Origin: Clostridia bacterium
Lineage (GTDB): Bacteria; Bacillota_A; Clostridia; Christensenellales; Aristaeellaceae
DNA length: 39,401 bases
Assembly (NCBI GenBank): GCA_017938645.1
Contig: JAGBBE010000020.1
Coordinates: forward strand, 1 to 39,401
Reading direction: 5' to 3'
A program made the translations under genes and the position numbers. This document shows positions 1 to 7,886 of the stretch, in pieces (the stretch's first letter is position 1; the number at the start of each line of letters is the position of its first letter). The notes beneath the pieces are model-generated. The model saw nothing but the letters and a program-made list of their open reading frames with translations, was not told the DNA's origin and did no database searches.

Positions 1-71
1 TCCATTTGAGCGACATAATCCGAACGTTTCACCAAAACAGAGTTGACAAATGTTCGGTATAAAAAACGAAC

Positions 72-104
72 AAAAAAGAAATCCGGACGAATATTCGTCC
101 GGAT
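72..104 (-). terminator. Intrinsic terminator of the tRNA operon
   Basis: A perfect 24-base palindrome (81-104, arms ATCCGGACGAAT) is followed on the minus strand by a T-rich run (72-77). It lies 3 bases beyond the CCA end of the last tRNA gene, so it should end the tRNA transcript. Confidence 0.85.
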
Positions 105-106
105 TT

Positions 107-193
107 TGGTGCGGGAAACAGGACTTGAACCTGCATGTCCTTAAGAACACATGAACCTGAATCATGCGCGTCTGCCAATTCCGCCATTCCCGC
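107..193 (-). tRNA. tRNA-Leu (anticodon CAG)
   Basis: The minus strand folds into a tRNA with a long variable arm typical of leucine. The anticodon loop reads TTCAGGT (CAG). The acceptor stem GCGGGAA pairs with the 3' end, and ACCA is encoded at 107-110. It is the last gene of the tRNA cluster. Confidence 0.95.
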
Positions 194-223
194 ATATGCC
201 TTCTCTGGCTAAGAGAAGGACTT

Positions 224-308
<85 letters not shown>

Positions 309-347
309 ATGTTAATGATACAATCTTTCTGAGCCAGAGAAAGAAGG

Positions 348-423
348 TGGAGCCGGCGAAGGGACTTGAACCCGCAACCTGCTGATTACAAATCAGCTGC
401 TCTGCCAATTGAGCTACACCGGC
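348..423 (-). tRNA. tRNA-Thr (anticodon TGT)
   Basis: The anticodon loop reads TTTGTAA (TGT). The acceptor GCCGGTG pairs with CGCCGGC, the discriminator is T and CCA is encoded. D and T arms are standard. Confidence 0.95.
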
Positions 424-445
424 AAGTTAGCTCAGGCAAGAGAAG

Positions 446-522
446 TGGCGACCCGGAAGGGGCTCGAACCCTCGACCTCTAGCGTGACAGGCTAGCGCTC
501 TAACCGACTGAGCTACCGGGCC
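446..522 (-). tRNA. tRNA-Asp (anticodon GTC)
   Basis: The anticodon loop reads CTGTCAC (GTC). The discriminator is G, as expected for aspartate, and CCA is encoded. The acceptor stem GGCCCGG/CCGGGTC has one G-U pair. Confidence 0.95.
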
Positions 523-528
523 GTATAC

Positions 529-605
<77 letters not shown>

Positions 606-622
606 ATAATTTTGAAGGAAAA

Positions 623-697
623 TGGTGACTCCTAGGGGATTCGAACCCCTGTAGCCGCCGTGAAAGGGCGGTGTCTTAACCACTTGACCAAGGAGCC
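623..697 (-). tRNA. tRNA-Glu (anticodon TTC)
   Basis: The anticodon loop reads CTTTCAC (TTC) on the CCGCC/GGCGG stem common to bacterial tRNA-Glu. Encoded ACCA lies at 623-626. Confidence 0.95.
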
Positions 698-722
698 ACG
701 CTATGTGCCGCAAAATTTGATC

Positions 723-799
723 TGGTCGGGGTGAAGGGATTCGAACCCCCGGCCCCATGCTCCCAAAGCACGTGCGCTACCAGACTGCGCTACACCCCG
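723..799 (-). tRNA. tRNA-Pro (anticodon TGG)
   Basis: The anticodon loop contains TTTGGGA (TGG). The acceptor stem CGGGGTG pairs with CACCCCG, and ACCA is encoded at 723-726. It is the first gene of the minus-strand tRNA operon, directly after the promoter at 833-861. Confidence 0.95.
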
Positions 800-832
800 T
801 TAATTTAACGGCCTGCACAGGCGACGTTGATT

Positions 833-861
833 ATTATACATAAAACCCCCTTGTGCGTCAA
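833..861 (-). promoter_or_regulatory. tRNA operon promoter (TTGACG-N17-TATAAT)
   Basis: Reading the minus strand, a near-consensus -35 (856-861) and a perfect -10 (833-838) are separated by 17 bases. Transcription would start near 826, about 27 bases before tRNA-Pro. The -35 lies in the loop and arm of the terminator hairpin at 842-870. Confidence 0.85.
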
Positions 862-870
862 GGGGGTTTT
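842..870 (-). terminator. Hairpin terminator of the AI-2E-family gene
   Basis: A 12-bp stem (AAAACCCCCTTG and its complement) around a short loop ends in TTTT on both strands. It sits 24 bases beyond the stop codon at 894. It should terminate the AI-2E-family transcript and physically contains the tRNA promoter. Confidence 0.8.
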
Positions 871-893
871 CGAAATTTTTTTGAAAAAAGTTT

Positions 894-1988
894 TCACGGT
901 ATGTTTTCCCTAAGCAGCCTGTATCCGGCGGCAGCCAGCGGCACCGCCAGGAGCATGCCAAGGATGCCCATCAGGCTTCCGCCGATGGTCACAGCCGCCA
1001 GCACCCAGATGCCCGGCAGGCCGATGGAGGATCCTACCACACGAGGATAGATAATATTGCCCTCCAGCTGCTGCAGCACAATCAGGAATACCAGGAAGCC
1101 CAGCGCCTTGACGGGCGATACCGTAAGAATCATAAACGCGCCCACAGCCGCGCCGATGTACGCGCCTGCCACAGGAATGAGCGCCGTGAAGGCCACCAGC
1201 GCGCCGATCATGGTGGCGTAGGGGAACTGAAGAATCAGCATGCCGAGGGTGCACAAAGCGCCCAGAATCAAGGCCTCGGTGCACTGTCCCACGATGTAGC
1301 GGCGGAAGCTGTCGTTGAGGACGTCCAGCACATGACAGACACGGTCGTAGGCCTTGCCGCGCAGGACGAAGCGCATCAGCCTATGGCACTGCCGCCCGAG
1401 CTTTTCCTTGCCGGAGAGCAGGTAGATGGTGAAAATCGCGCTGATCAGCGTGGTCACTGCGCCGGAAAAGACGCTGCTGACGGTGCTCACCAGCATGCCC
1501 GCCACGCTGCCGATGCCGGAGGAGAGGAATCGGGCCACTTCACCCAGCTTGGAGCGCCAGTCGATGCTCTCGGCAAGGTTCTTCATCTCCTGCGGCAGCC
1601 ACTCGATGCCCTGCAGCCACGCGCTCAGCTTTTCCAGCGCGCCGGGCACCTCGGCCCACAGCACCTGTACTGCGGACATCAGCTGCGGCACCACGAGGAC
1701 GACGATGCCGGTAATGATCACGGCCAGCGTGAGGATGGACAGAATCATGCATACCGGTCTGCGGCTCTTCTTCACAGCAGGAGCGGCGCTCTTGGTAAAA
1801 TAATGCCGCTCGTAAAAGCTCATCAGAATGTTGAGGATGTACGCCGCCGCGCCGCCAATGACCAGCGGAAGCGCCGCGCCTGCAACAGCCGCAGCCAGAC
1901 CCACCGCGCTGTGCCAGTACGTAATGCCCAAATAAAGCAGAAAAGCCGAAACCCCCACGCGGGCGCAGGTTTTCCAACTGATTTCCAT
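894..1988 (-). CDS. AI-2E family transporter (UPF0118/PerM-like membrane protein)
   Basis: A 364-residue polytopic membrane protein. Hydrophobic segments lie at about 11-60, 80-105, 155-195, 235-295 and 300-355. The signature near 309-325 (EGNIIYPRVVGSSIGLP) is typical of the AI-2E/PerM family, whose members include autoinducer-2 exporters, PurR-regulated permeases and sodium/proton antiporters. The transported substrate therefore cannot be named. The ATG at 1988 is preferred over an upstream in-frame ATG at 2123: it has a GGAGG site in front, and the promoter at 2028-2056 lies inside the longer version. It is separated from trkH by a terminator and a repeat, so it is probably transcribed alone. 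Confidence 0.88.
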   Translation of the reverse strand: MEISWKTCARVGVSAFLLYLGITYWHSAVGLAAAVAGAALPLVIGGAAAYILNILMSFYERHYFTKSAAPAVKKSRRPVCMILSILTLAVIITGIVVLVVPQLMSAVQVLWAEVPGALEKLSAWLQGIEWLPQEMKNLAESIDWRSKLGEVARFLSSGIGSVAGMLVSTVSSVFSGAVTTLISAIFTIYLLSGKEKLGRQCHRLMRFVLRGKAYDRVCHVLDVLNDSFRRYIVGQCTEALILGALCTLGMLILQFPYATMIGALVAFTALIPVAGAYIGAAVGAFMILTVSPVKALGFLVFLIVLQQLEGNIIYPRVVGSSIGLPGIWVLAAVTIGGSLMGILGMLLAVPLAAAGYRLLRENIP

Positions 1989-2027
1989 CCCTTCCGCCTC
2001 CTCTTTCCGGATCAAACCTTCCTCCAG

Positions 2028-2056
2028 AGTATAATGCTCACTTTTCCCAAAAGCAA
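2028..2056 (-). promoter_or_regulatory. Promoter of the AI-2E-family gene (TTGCTT-N17-TATACT)
   Basis: A -35 at 2051-2056 and a -10 at 2028-2033 are separated by 17 bases on the minus strand. The start would fall near 2021, giving a 33-base leader before the ATG at 1988. Confidence 0.6.
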
Positions 2057-2082
2057 CGAACAATCTGTGAACTTTCCCGCAT

Positions 2083-2113
2083 AAAAACAGCGCCTCCCAA
2101 AAGGAAAGCGCTG
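2083..2113 (-). terminator. Intrinsic terminator of trkA-trkH
   Basis: On the minus strand CAGCGC pairs with GCGCTG through a stem extended by TTTCC/GGGAG (2088-2113), followed by TTTTT (2083-2087). It is located about 50 bases after the trkH stop. Confidence 0.75.
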
Positions 2114-2120
2114 CAAGAAA

Positions 2121-2177
2121 CACCGATCACCCAAGCCCCGCGAAGCGGTCCGGGGTCAAGGGGTACTACCCCTTGTG
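2121..2177 (-). repeat. Intergenic repeat A, copy 1
   Basis: On the minus strand this begins with an AAGGGG/CCCCTT hairpin, followed by GACCCCGGAC, GCTTCGC and GGGCTTGG. The same order of blocks occurs on the plus strand at 7820-7873. Each copy sits at a gene's 3' end, and this copy supplies the last codons and the stop of trkH. Confidence 0.7.
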
Positions 2178-3617
2178 GTAGATGGCGGGATGGAAGAGGA
2201 CGAGGATGGGGAAGAGCTCCAGACGGCCGCAGAGCATGAGAAGGCTGAGGATGAGCTTGGCAAAGGGTCCGTAGCCGGCGAAGTTGAACATGGGGCCCAC
2301 CTGTGCCAGACCGGGACCGACGTTGCTGACGCAGGTCAGGGCGGCGGTGAAGTTCGTTTCGAAGTCGTAGAGACCCTCGAAGGAAATCAGGAAACAGCCC
2401 AGAAGGATCAGGGCGATATAGACAAAGAAGAAAACGGCGGTCTGCGAGAGCAGATGCTCGTCCACGCCCTTGCCTTCGAAGCGGACAACCTCGACTTTGC
2501 GCGGCTGGAAGGTGTGACGAACCTCGCGGCGGCCCATCTTGGTCAAAAGCGCAACGCGCACAGTTTTCATGCCGCCGGCGGTGGAGCCTGCGCACGCGCC
2601 GCAGAACATCACAAACAGGATGATCATCTTTGCCGCCAGCGGCCAGAGATCAAAATCCGCGGTGGCGAAGCCGGTGGTGGAGATGATGGACGCAATCTGG
2701 AATGTGCCGTAACGCAGGGAGGTGAAGAAACTGCCGTGCTGCGGAAGCGTCAGCAGGGTCACGCCCAGCGTGGCCGTCAGGTAAATTCCAAGATACCAGT
2801 GCAGCTCTTCAGAGCGGATCGCCTCGCGCCAGCCGCCAATGAGCACGCGGTAGTAGAGCGCAAAGTTGATGCCGAAGAGCACCATGAAAATGGTGATGAT
2901 CACATCCACCGCCACGGAGTCGAACGCGCCCACGCTGGCTGAATAGTTGGAGAAGCCGCCGGTGCCTGCCGTACCCATGGCGTGAATGGCTGCATCGTAA
3001 GCGTTCATGCCTCCGATGAGCATCAGCAGAAGAAACTGAATCAGCGTCATCACACCGTAGATGATGTAGAGAATCTTGGCGCTGTCGCCCATCTTGGGCA
3101 CAATTTTGGAAAAAGTCGGTCCCGGGCTCTCGGCGCGCGCCAGATGCGAGGCGCGGCCGGTCATGGAGGGCAGGAGGGCAAGGGTTAAGACCAGCACGCC
3201 CATGCCGCCGATCCAGTGGGTGAAGCTGCGCCAGAACATCACGCCGCGAGGCGCGCCTTCAAAGCCGGAAAACACGCTCGCGCCAGTGGTGGTAAAGCCG
3301 CTCACGCTTTCAAACAGCGCATCGACATAATTGGGAATCATACCGCTGAATACAAACGGCAGCGCGCCGAAGGCGCTCAGCGCCAGCCACGCCAGCGCAA
3401 CTGTGACAAAGCCCTCGCGGGCGCGCAGGTTGCGCTCTTTGGGTTTGGCCAGAAGCCATGCCGGCAGGCCGGCAACCATCAGAACCAGAATGGTTTTGAC
3501 AAACGCGAGCGCGTCGCCGTCCTGATAAATCAGCGCGATGGCCAGAGACGGCAGCATCGCCAGCGCCTCAATCAGCATAATTGCGCCAAGGAGGCGCACG
3601 ACCAGTCTTTTGTTCAT
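2166..3617 (-). CDS. trkH: TrkH family potassium uptake protein
   Basis: The 483-residue membrane subunit of a Trk/Ktr-type potassium uptake system. The four pore repeats each show a selectivity-filter stretch: SGFTTTGAS (106-114), GTAGTGGFSN (215-224), STTGFATADF (313-322) and CVSNVGPGL (429-437). The family C-terminal signature GRLELFPILVLF lies at 464-475. Length and topology match full TrkH. The start overlaps the trkA stop by ATGA, so translation is probably coupled to that of its cytoplasmic gating partner. The last residues (HKG, stop) are encoded within intergenic repeat A, an unusual end after the normal family C-terminus. Confidence 0.95.
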   Translation of the reverse strand: MNKRLVVRLLGAIMLIEALAMLPSLAIALIYQDGDALAFVKTILVLMVAGLPAWLLAKPKERNLRAREGFVTVALAWLALSAFGALPFVFSGMIPNYVDALFESVSGFTTTGASVFSGFEGAPRGVMFWRSFTHWIGGMGVLVLTLALLPSMTGRASHLARAESPGPTFSKIVPKMGDSAKILYIIYGVMTLIQFLLLMLIGGMNAYDAAIHAMGTAGTGGFSNYSASVGAFDSVAVDVIITIFMVLFGINFALYYRVLIGGWREAIRSEELHWYLGIYLTATLGVTLLTLPQHGSFFTSLRYGTFQIASIISTTGFATADFDLWPLAAKMIILFVMFCGACAGSTAGGMKTVRVALLTKMGRREVRHTFQPRKVEVVRFEGKGVDEHLLSQTAVFFFVYIALILLGCFLISFEGLYDFETNFTAALTCVSNVGPGLAQVGPMFNFAGYGPFAKLILSLLMLCGRLELFPILVLFHPAIYHKG

Positions 3618-4978
3618 TTGCGGATGACCTCGTTCAAATCGCTCACGCCGCTCTCACAGCAGATGATAACCACGCTGTCGCCGGGCTCAATGTGGTCGTT
3701 GCCGAAAGGCACGATGACCTTGCCGCGCCTGACGATAACCGCCACCAGCGTGCCCGGGCGCACCTTGAGATCCTTGAGCGCAACGCCCACGTAGGGATCG
3801 CCGGGACGGGCGATGAACTCCAGCGCCTCGGCCTTGCCGTTGACGAGCTTGTACAGACGCTCCACGCGCGTGCCAGTGGCGTTTTCACGCTGGCGCACGT
3901 AGCGCAGGATGTAGTCGCAGGTGATGGATTTGGGGCTGACCACCGAGTCCAGACCCATGGCGCTGATGATGTCCGCATACGCGCCGCGGTTGTTTTTCAC
4001 AACCACCTTGGGCACGCCCTGACGCACCGCGTACAGACCCGTCATCAGGTTTTCCTCGTCGCGGTCGCACAGTGCCACAAAGGCGTCCATCTGGTTGAGG
4101 CCCTCCTGCTCCAGAAGCTCCTGATCGGTGCCGTCGCCGTAGATGACGTTGACGTCGGGCAGGTTTTCGCTGAGGGCTACGGCCTTCTTTTCGTTGATCT
4201 CGATCATGGACACATGGATGCCCATGGGCGCGATCATGCGGGCCAGATAGTAGCTGATGCGGCCTCCGCCCAGCATCATCACGTTTTTGATGCGCAGGGA
4301 GTTTTTGCCCAGATAGCGGAAATATTCGGTGATGCGCACCATGTCGGCCGCCACATGCACGCGGTCGCCGGTCTGGATCACGAAGTCGCCGTTGGGGATG
4401 ATGACCTCTCCGTCGCGCTCGACGACGGCATACAATACCTGCGGAATGCCGCGGTGACGGCGGCTTAAATCACGCAGCGGCACGCCTACCACCGCGTCTT
4501 TTTCGTGCGCGCGGAACTCCACCATCTCCACCCTGCCCTTGGCAAAGGCTTCGATGTTGGACGCAAAGGGGAAGCGAAGCAGACGGCTGATTTCCAGCGC
4601 CGTGGCGCGCTCGGGATTGACCGCCAGATCAATGCCCATCTCGCGCTGCAAAAGCGCAAGGCTCTCGTTGAACTCCGGGTCGCGGATGCGCGCGATGGCA
4701 AATTTCGCGCCCAGACGCTTGGCGATGAGGCAGCAGAGCATGTTGATTTCATCGCCCGCCGTGGTGGCAATGATGATATCGGCTTTGTCCACGCCCGCGT
4801 CGATGAGCGTGGCCGCGTTTGCGCCGTTGCCGCGGATGCACATTACATCCAGCGTGTCTTCGCTCCGCTTGAGAACTTCCTCACTTTGATCGACAATGAC
4901 GACGTCGTGCTCCTCGCGTGCAAGGTGCTCCGCAATGGTATGTCCGACCTTGCCGTCGCCGACAACCAGAATACGCAT
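3614..4978 (-). CDS. trkA: Trk system potassium uptake protein TrkA
   Basis: A 454-residue cytoplasmic regulatory subunit that binds NAD(H) and gates TrkH. There are two tandem RCK units. The first TrkA-N has GDGKVG at 7-12 and an acidic residue ending beta-2 (D30). The second has GGGRIS at 237-242 and E260. Each unit is followed by a TrkA-C domain, at about 145-220 and 375-450. The start at 4978 is chosen over the ATG at 4984 because GGAGGA (4985-4990) directly abuts the upstream ATG but lies 6 bases from the downstream one. It is the first gene of a two-gene operon with trkH. Confidence 0.95.
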   Translation of the reverse strand: MRILVVGDGKVGHTIAEHLAREEHDVVIVDQSEEVLKRSEDTLDVMCIRGNGANAATLIDAGVDKADIIIATTAGDEINMLCCLIAKRLGAKFAIARIRDPEFNESLALLQREMGIDLAVNPERATALEISRLLRFPFASNIEAFAKGRVEMVEFRAHEKDAVVGVPLRDLSRRHRGIPQVLYAVVERDGEVIIPNGDFVIQTGDRVHVAADMVRITEYFRYLGKNSLRIKNVMMLGGGRISYYLARMIAPMGIHVSMIEINEKKAVALSENLPDVNVIYGDGTDQELLEQEGLNQMDAFVALCDRDEENLMTGLYAVRQGVPKVVVKNNRGAYADIISAMGLDSVVSPKSITCDYILRYVRQRENATGTRVERLYKLVNGKAEALEFIARPGDPYVGVALKDLKVRPGTLVAVIVRRGKVIVPFGNDHIEPGDSVVIICCESGVSDLNEVIRK

Positions 4979-5035
4979 GGTCATTCCTCCACATAATCCG
5001 GCATTTCTGCCCATGGAAAATTGAAAACACTGCTT

Positions 5036-5064
5036 ATTATAACATATCTGCTCTCCGTTGACCA
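5036..5064 (-). promoter_or_regulatory. trkA promoter with extended -10
   Basis: The minus strand carries TGTTATAAT, a TG-extended perfect -10 (box 5036-5041). The -35 region (TGGTCA, 5059-5064) is only a partial match. This would give a leader of about 50 bases before trkA. Confidence 0.6.
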
Positions 5065-5111
5065 TACGGACGCCGTTTCTTAGCGCCATGTGCCGGAAAA
5101 CACAGTTTTCA

Positions 5112-5139
5112 TTGACGCAGAGCCCTTTTTTCATATAAA
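5112..5139 (+). promoter_or_regulatory. Promoter of the 5233-7819 operon (TTGACG-N16-TATAAA)
   Basis: A -35 at 5112-5117 and a -10 at 5134-5139 face right, divergent from the trkA promoter. Transcription would begin near 5146. That makes the ATG at 5152 too close to the RNA start and favours the ATG at 5233. Confidence 0.6.
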
Positions 5140-5232
5140 ATAGAATCAGGTATGCGCAGCGGTCATTATTCGATCTATATTCCGTCATCATCCTCCGCGC
5201 GCACCATCCTATACGAAAGGAAGGAACCGCAG

Positions 5233-6150
5233 ATGTTTGGATTCCGCCCCGAAGGCCGCCGCGTGAAAAAGATGGACCCCATCGTTCAGGCAACGCCCTA
5301 CATCATGCCCATGCGCTGCGACGCGCAGGTTTTTCTTGACTACGACATCGAATACGAACCCCTGATGCGCTACATCGCCCAGAAGAGCCGCGAGGGTCTG
5401 AAGATCACCTTCATGGAAATCATCATGGCCAGCTTCGTGCGCGCCGTATCCCAGGTGCCGGAAGTAAACCGCTTCATCATGAACAAGCAGTTCTACAACC
5501 GCAAGGAGCTCACCATCAGCTTTACGCTGCTTCTGGACACCGACGACGGCAGCATCAAGGAAAATGCCGCCAAGATCTTCTTTGATCCCTCCGACACCAT
5601 CTACGACGTGTCTGCCCGCATGAAGGAAACCGTCGAAATGAACCGCAAGGAGGAAACCGCCGGCTTTGCACTGAAGCTGGCCAGCTTCCTGATGAAGGTG
5701 CCGCTGCTGCCCAACATCGTGGTGGGCCTGATCAAGCTGCTCGACCGCTACGGCCTGTGCCCCAAGGCGCTGCTGGATGCGCTGCCCTTCCACACCAGCA
5801 TGTACATCACCAACAACGCCTCCATCGGCCTGATGCGCGTGTACCACCACATCTACAACTTCGGCAACACCAGCCTCTTCTTCGGCATGGGCGTGCCCAA
5901 GCGCTTCAACACCGTGGACGCCAAGGGCAATGTGGTGCGCAAGTGCGTGCTGCCCATGGGCGTCACCGCCGACGAGCGCGTGTGCGCCGGCGCCTGCTAC
6001 GCCCGCTTCTTCGCCGCCATGAAGCAGTGCCTGCTCCATCCCGAAACGCTGGAGAATCCGCCGGAGAAGGTCTATTACAACGAGGGCGCGGAATATCATG
6101 TGGCCAAGCCTCAGCAGCAGGTGAAGGCTGATGAGAGCGTGAGCGCGTAA
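5233..6150 (+). CDS. 2-oxoacid dehydrogenase E2-like acyltransferase fold protein, catalytic motif degenerate
   Basis: A 305-residue protein resembling the catalytic domain of dihydrolipoamide acyltransferases (CAT-like fold). It has no N-terminal lipoyl or subunit-binding domain. The C-terminal stretch around 241-275 (PMGVTADERVCAG, then a helix with ARFF) aligns with the E2 active-site region. The expected DHRxxDG has become DERVCAG, so the catalytic histidine and the aspartate are both missing. No E1 or E3 genes are nearby. Acyl transfer is therefore unlikely in the usual form, and a structural, binding or altered catalytic role is possible. The start follows AGGAAGG by 8 bases. It leads an apparent operon with the GH20-like gene and xpt. 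Confidence 0.7.
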   Translation: MFGFRPEGRRVKKMDPIVQATPYIMPMRCDAQVFLDYDIEYEPLMRYIAQKSREGLKITFMEIIMASFVRAVSQVPEVNRFIMNKQFYNRKELTISFTLLLDTDDGSIKENAAKIFFDPSDTIYDVSARMKETVEMNRKEETAGFALKLASFLMKVPLLPNIVVGLIKLLDRYGLCPKALLDALPFHTSMYITNNASIGLMRVYHHIYNFGNTSLFFGMGVPKRFNTVDAKGNVVRKCVLPMGVTADERVCAGACYARFFAAMKQCLLHPETLENPPEKVYYNEGAEYHVAKPQQQVKADESVSA

Positions 6151-6169
6151 CCCATAAGGAGGGCTTTTG

Positions 6170-7216
6170 ATGTTCGACCGCAGCATTCCCGTGATCGGCT
6201 TCCATACTCTGCTGGCCACGCACGAGGGCGTCGATTCCCTCATCCGCCTTATCAGAGAGGGTCTTGCGCCGCGCGGCGTGAACACGCTCATTGCCGAGAT
6301 GCGCTTTTCCTTCCGCTGCTTCCCGGAGTACTCCTCCGGCACGATCACCTGTGAGGACGCATCCCGTCTGGCGGACGTGTGCGACGAACACGGCATCCGT
6401 CTGATTCCGCTCCTGCCGTGTCTGGGGCACCAGTCCGACAGCCCGGCAGGCACGCCGCTGCCGCTTCTCAAGGATCATCCGGAGTTCATGGAAACGCCGG
6501 ACGTCGATCCCAATGCGACATGGCCGGAAATCTATCACCACAGCTGGTGCGCGTCCAACGACGACATTTACCAGTACATTTTCCCCATGATCGACGAAAT
6601 CGCCGAGGCCACCCGCTGCACGGCTTTCCACGTGGGTCTGGACGAGGTGTTTGACATCGCCATGTGCCCGCGCTGCCGCGGCAAGTCGCCTGCGGAACTG
6701 TTCGCGCGCACGGTCAAAATCCTGCACGACCATCTTGCCCAGCGCGGGCTGGATATGCTCATGTGGGGCGACCGTCTGCTCGACAGCCTCAAAATGGGCT
6801 ATCAGATGTGGGAAGGCGACCGGTTCGGCATGCATCCGGCGCTGCATATGGACGATCAGGTCACCCGCGACATCATCATCTGCGACTGGCACTACGATTT
6901 GCACAGCGCAGGCTATCCGTCGGTGGAGACATTTATCAAAGAAGGCTTCTTCGTGCTTCCCTCAGTGTTCCACATCGCTGACAACGCCGTGCACTTCTGG
7001 ACGCATGCGCTGGAGGCGCAGTACCTGACGAAGCGGTACGGCTGGCCGGGTCAGCTGGGCGGATTGATTTTCACCAACTGGACGCCGCTGGACGAAGCGT
7101 ACGTGGATAATCTTCTTGCCGCCATGAACGGCCGCGAGGCCGGAGACGGTCTGGACGCCAAGGTCGGTCAGGTCATTCACGCGCTGGAGGAAAAGGCGCG
7201 CAAATTCCATTTGTAA
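6170..7216 (+). CDS. Family 20 glycosyl hydrolase-like protein (beta-N-acetylhexosaminidase-like barrel)
   Basis: A 348-residue, soluble TIM-barrel-like protein without a signal peptide. The stretch HVGLDEV at 154-160 matches the GH20 active-site strand (HxGxDE), in which D and E act with the substrate N-acetyl group. A conserved-looking MWGDR follows at 198-202, also typical of the barrel in this family. The usual N-terminal alpha/beta domain of GH20 enzymes is absent. The CPRC at 166-169 directly after the catalytic dyad is odd and could bind metal or form a disulfide. The start ATG at 6170 follows AAGGAGGG. It lies 19 bases after the E2-like gene and 30 before xpt. A role in cytoplasmic amino-sugar oligomer turnover is inferred, not shown. 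Confidence 0.65.
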   Translation: MFDRSIPVIGFHTLLATHEGVDSLIRLIREGLAPRGVNTLIAEMRFSFRCFPEYSSGTITCEDASRLADVCDEHGIRLIPLLPCLGHQSDSPAGTPLPLLKDHPEFMETPDVDPNATWPEIYHHSWCASNDDIYQYIFPMIDEIAEATRCTAFHVGLDEVFDIAMCPRCRGKSPAELFARTVKILHDHLAQRGLDMLMWGDRLLDSLKMGYQMWEGDRFGMHPALHMDDQVTRDIIICDWHYDLHSAGYPSVETFIKEGFFVLPSVFHIADNAVHFWTHALEAQYLTKRYGWPGQLGGLIFTNWTPLDEAYVDNLLAAMNGREAGDGLDAKVGQVIHALEEKARKFHL

Positions 7217-7246
7217 TACCATGACATCAGTCAGGAGGATATCAAC

Positions 7247-7819
7247 ATGCGTGAACTGGTAGAAGCTATCCGCACTCAGGGCATCGGTATCGGAGACGAT
7301 ATTGTAAAGGTAGACATGCTCCTCAACCACCGCGTAGACACCGCGCTCGCCATCAAGATGGGTCAGGCCTTCGCCGACGCCTTCCGCGATGAAAAGCCCG
7401 ACATCGTTCTTACCGTGGAAGCCAGCGGCATCGCCGCCGCGCTGTGCACCGCCGTTGCGCTGGACAACATTCCCGTGGTTTTCGCCAAGAAGTCCAAGAC
7501 CCGCAACGTCACCGGCGACGTATATGAAGCGTCCGTCTTCTCCTTCACCCACGGCGTGGAAAATCACGTCCGCGTGTCCAAGGCCTATCTGCCCGCCGGC
7601 TCCCGCGTGCTGATCGTGGATGACTTCCTGGCCAACGGCGCCGCCGCTACCGGCCTGTGCCAGATCGCGCAGATGGCCGGCTGCACCGTGGTTGGCATCG
7701 GCGTATGCGTGGAAAAATGCTTCCAGCCCGGCCGCCAGAAGCTCGAAGGCATGGGCCACCGCGTCGTAGCCCTCGCCAAAGTCGAAGGCATCGACAACGG
7801 CAAACTAATTGTAAAATAA
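7247..7819 (+). CDS. xpt: Xanthine phosphoribosyltransferase
   Basis: A 190-residue purine salvage enzyme converting xanthine and PRPP to XMP. The PRPP-binding loop VLIVDDFLANGAA at 121-133 is nearly identical in form to Firmicute Xpt. The N-terminal block (VDMLLNHRVD, about 22-31) and the SKTRNVTGDVYEASVFSFT region (83-101) also fit. Length equals the family norm (about 190). The ATG lies 8 bases after CAGGAGG. It is the last gene of its operon. No purine riboswitch is visible upstream, because only 30 bases separate it from the GH20-like gene, unlike the riboswitch-led xpt-pbuX of Bacillus. Confidence 0.93.
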   Translation: MRELVEAIRTQGIGIGDDIVKVDMLLNHRVDTALAIKMGQAFADAFRDEKPDIVLTVEASGIAAALCTAVALDNIPVVFAKKSKTRNVTGDVYEASVFSFTHGVENHVRVSKAYLPAGSRVLIVDDFLANGAAATGLCQIAQMAGCTVVGIGVCVEKCFQPGRQKLEGMGHRVVALAKVEGIDNGKLIVK

Positions 7820-7873
7820 CCAGGGGCTGAGCCCCTGGACCCCGGACTGCTTCGCAGGGCTTGGCGGACGGTG
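7820..7873 (+). repeat. Intergenic repeat A, copy 2
   Basis: It starts one base after the xpt stop with the hairpin CCAGGGGCT/AGCCCCTGG (7820-7838), then continues with GGACCCCGGAC, GCTTCGC and GGGCTTGG. This block order matches copy 1 on the minus strand at 2121-2177, and both copies abut a stop codon. Confidence 0.7.
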
Positions 7874-7886
7874 GGTGGTATTGACT

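Noticed and set aside
43..63. Promoter-like TTGACA and TATAAA near the left end
   Set aside because: The spacing is only 9 bases, far from the 16-18 needed, and no gene follows on the plus strand.
5152..5232. Upstream start at 5152 for the E2-like protein
   Set aside because: It lies about 6 bases after the predicted transcription start, has no Shine-Dalgarno, and the extra 27 residues look unlike the family. The ATG at 5233 has a good site.
7217..7246. Purine riboswitch before xpt
   Set aside because: Only 30 bases separate xpt from the preceding gene, too short for the aptamer, and no conserved aptamer core is seen.
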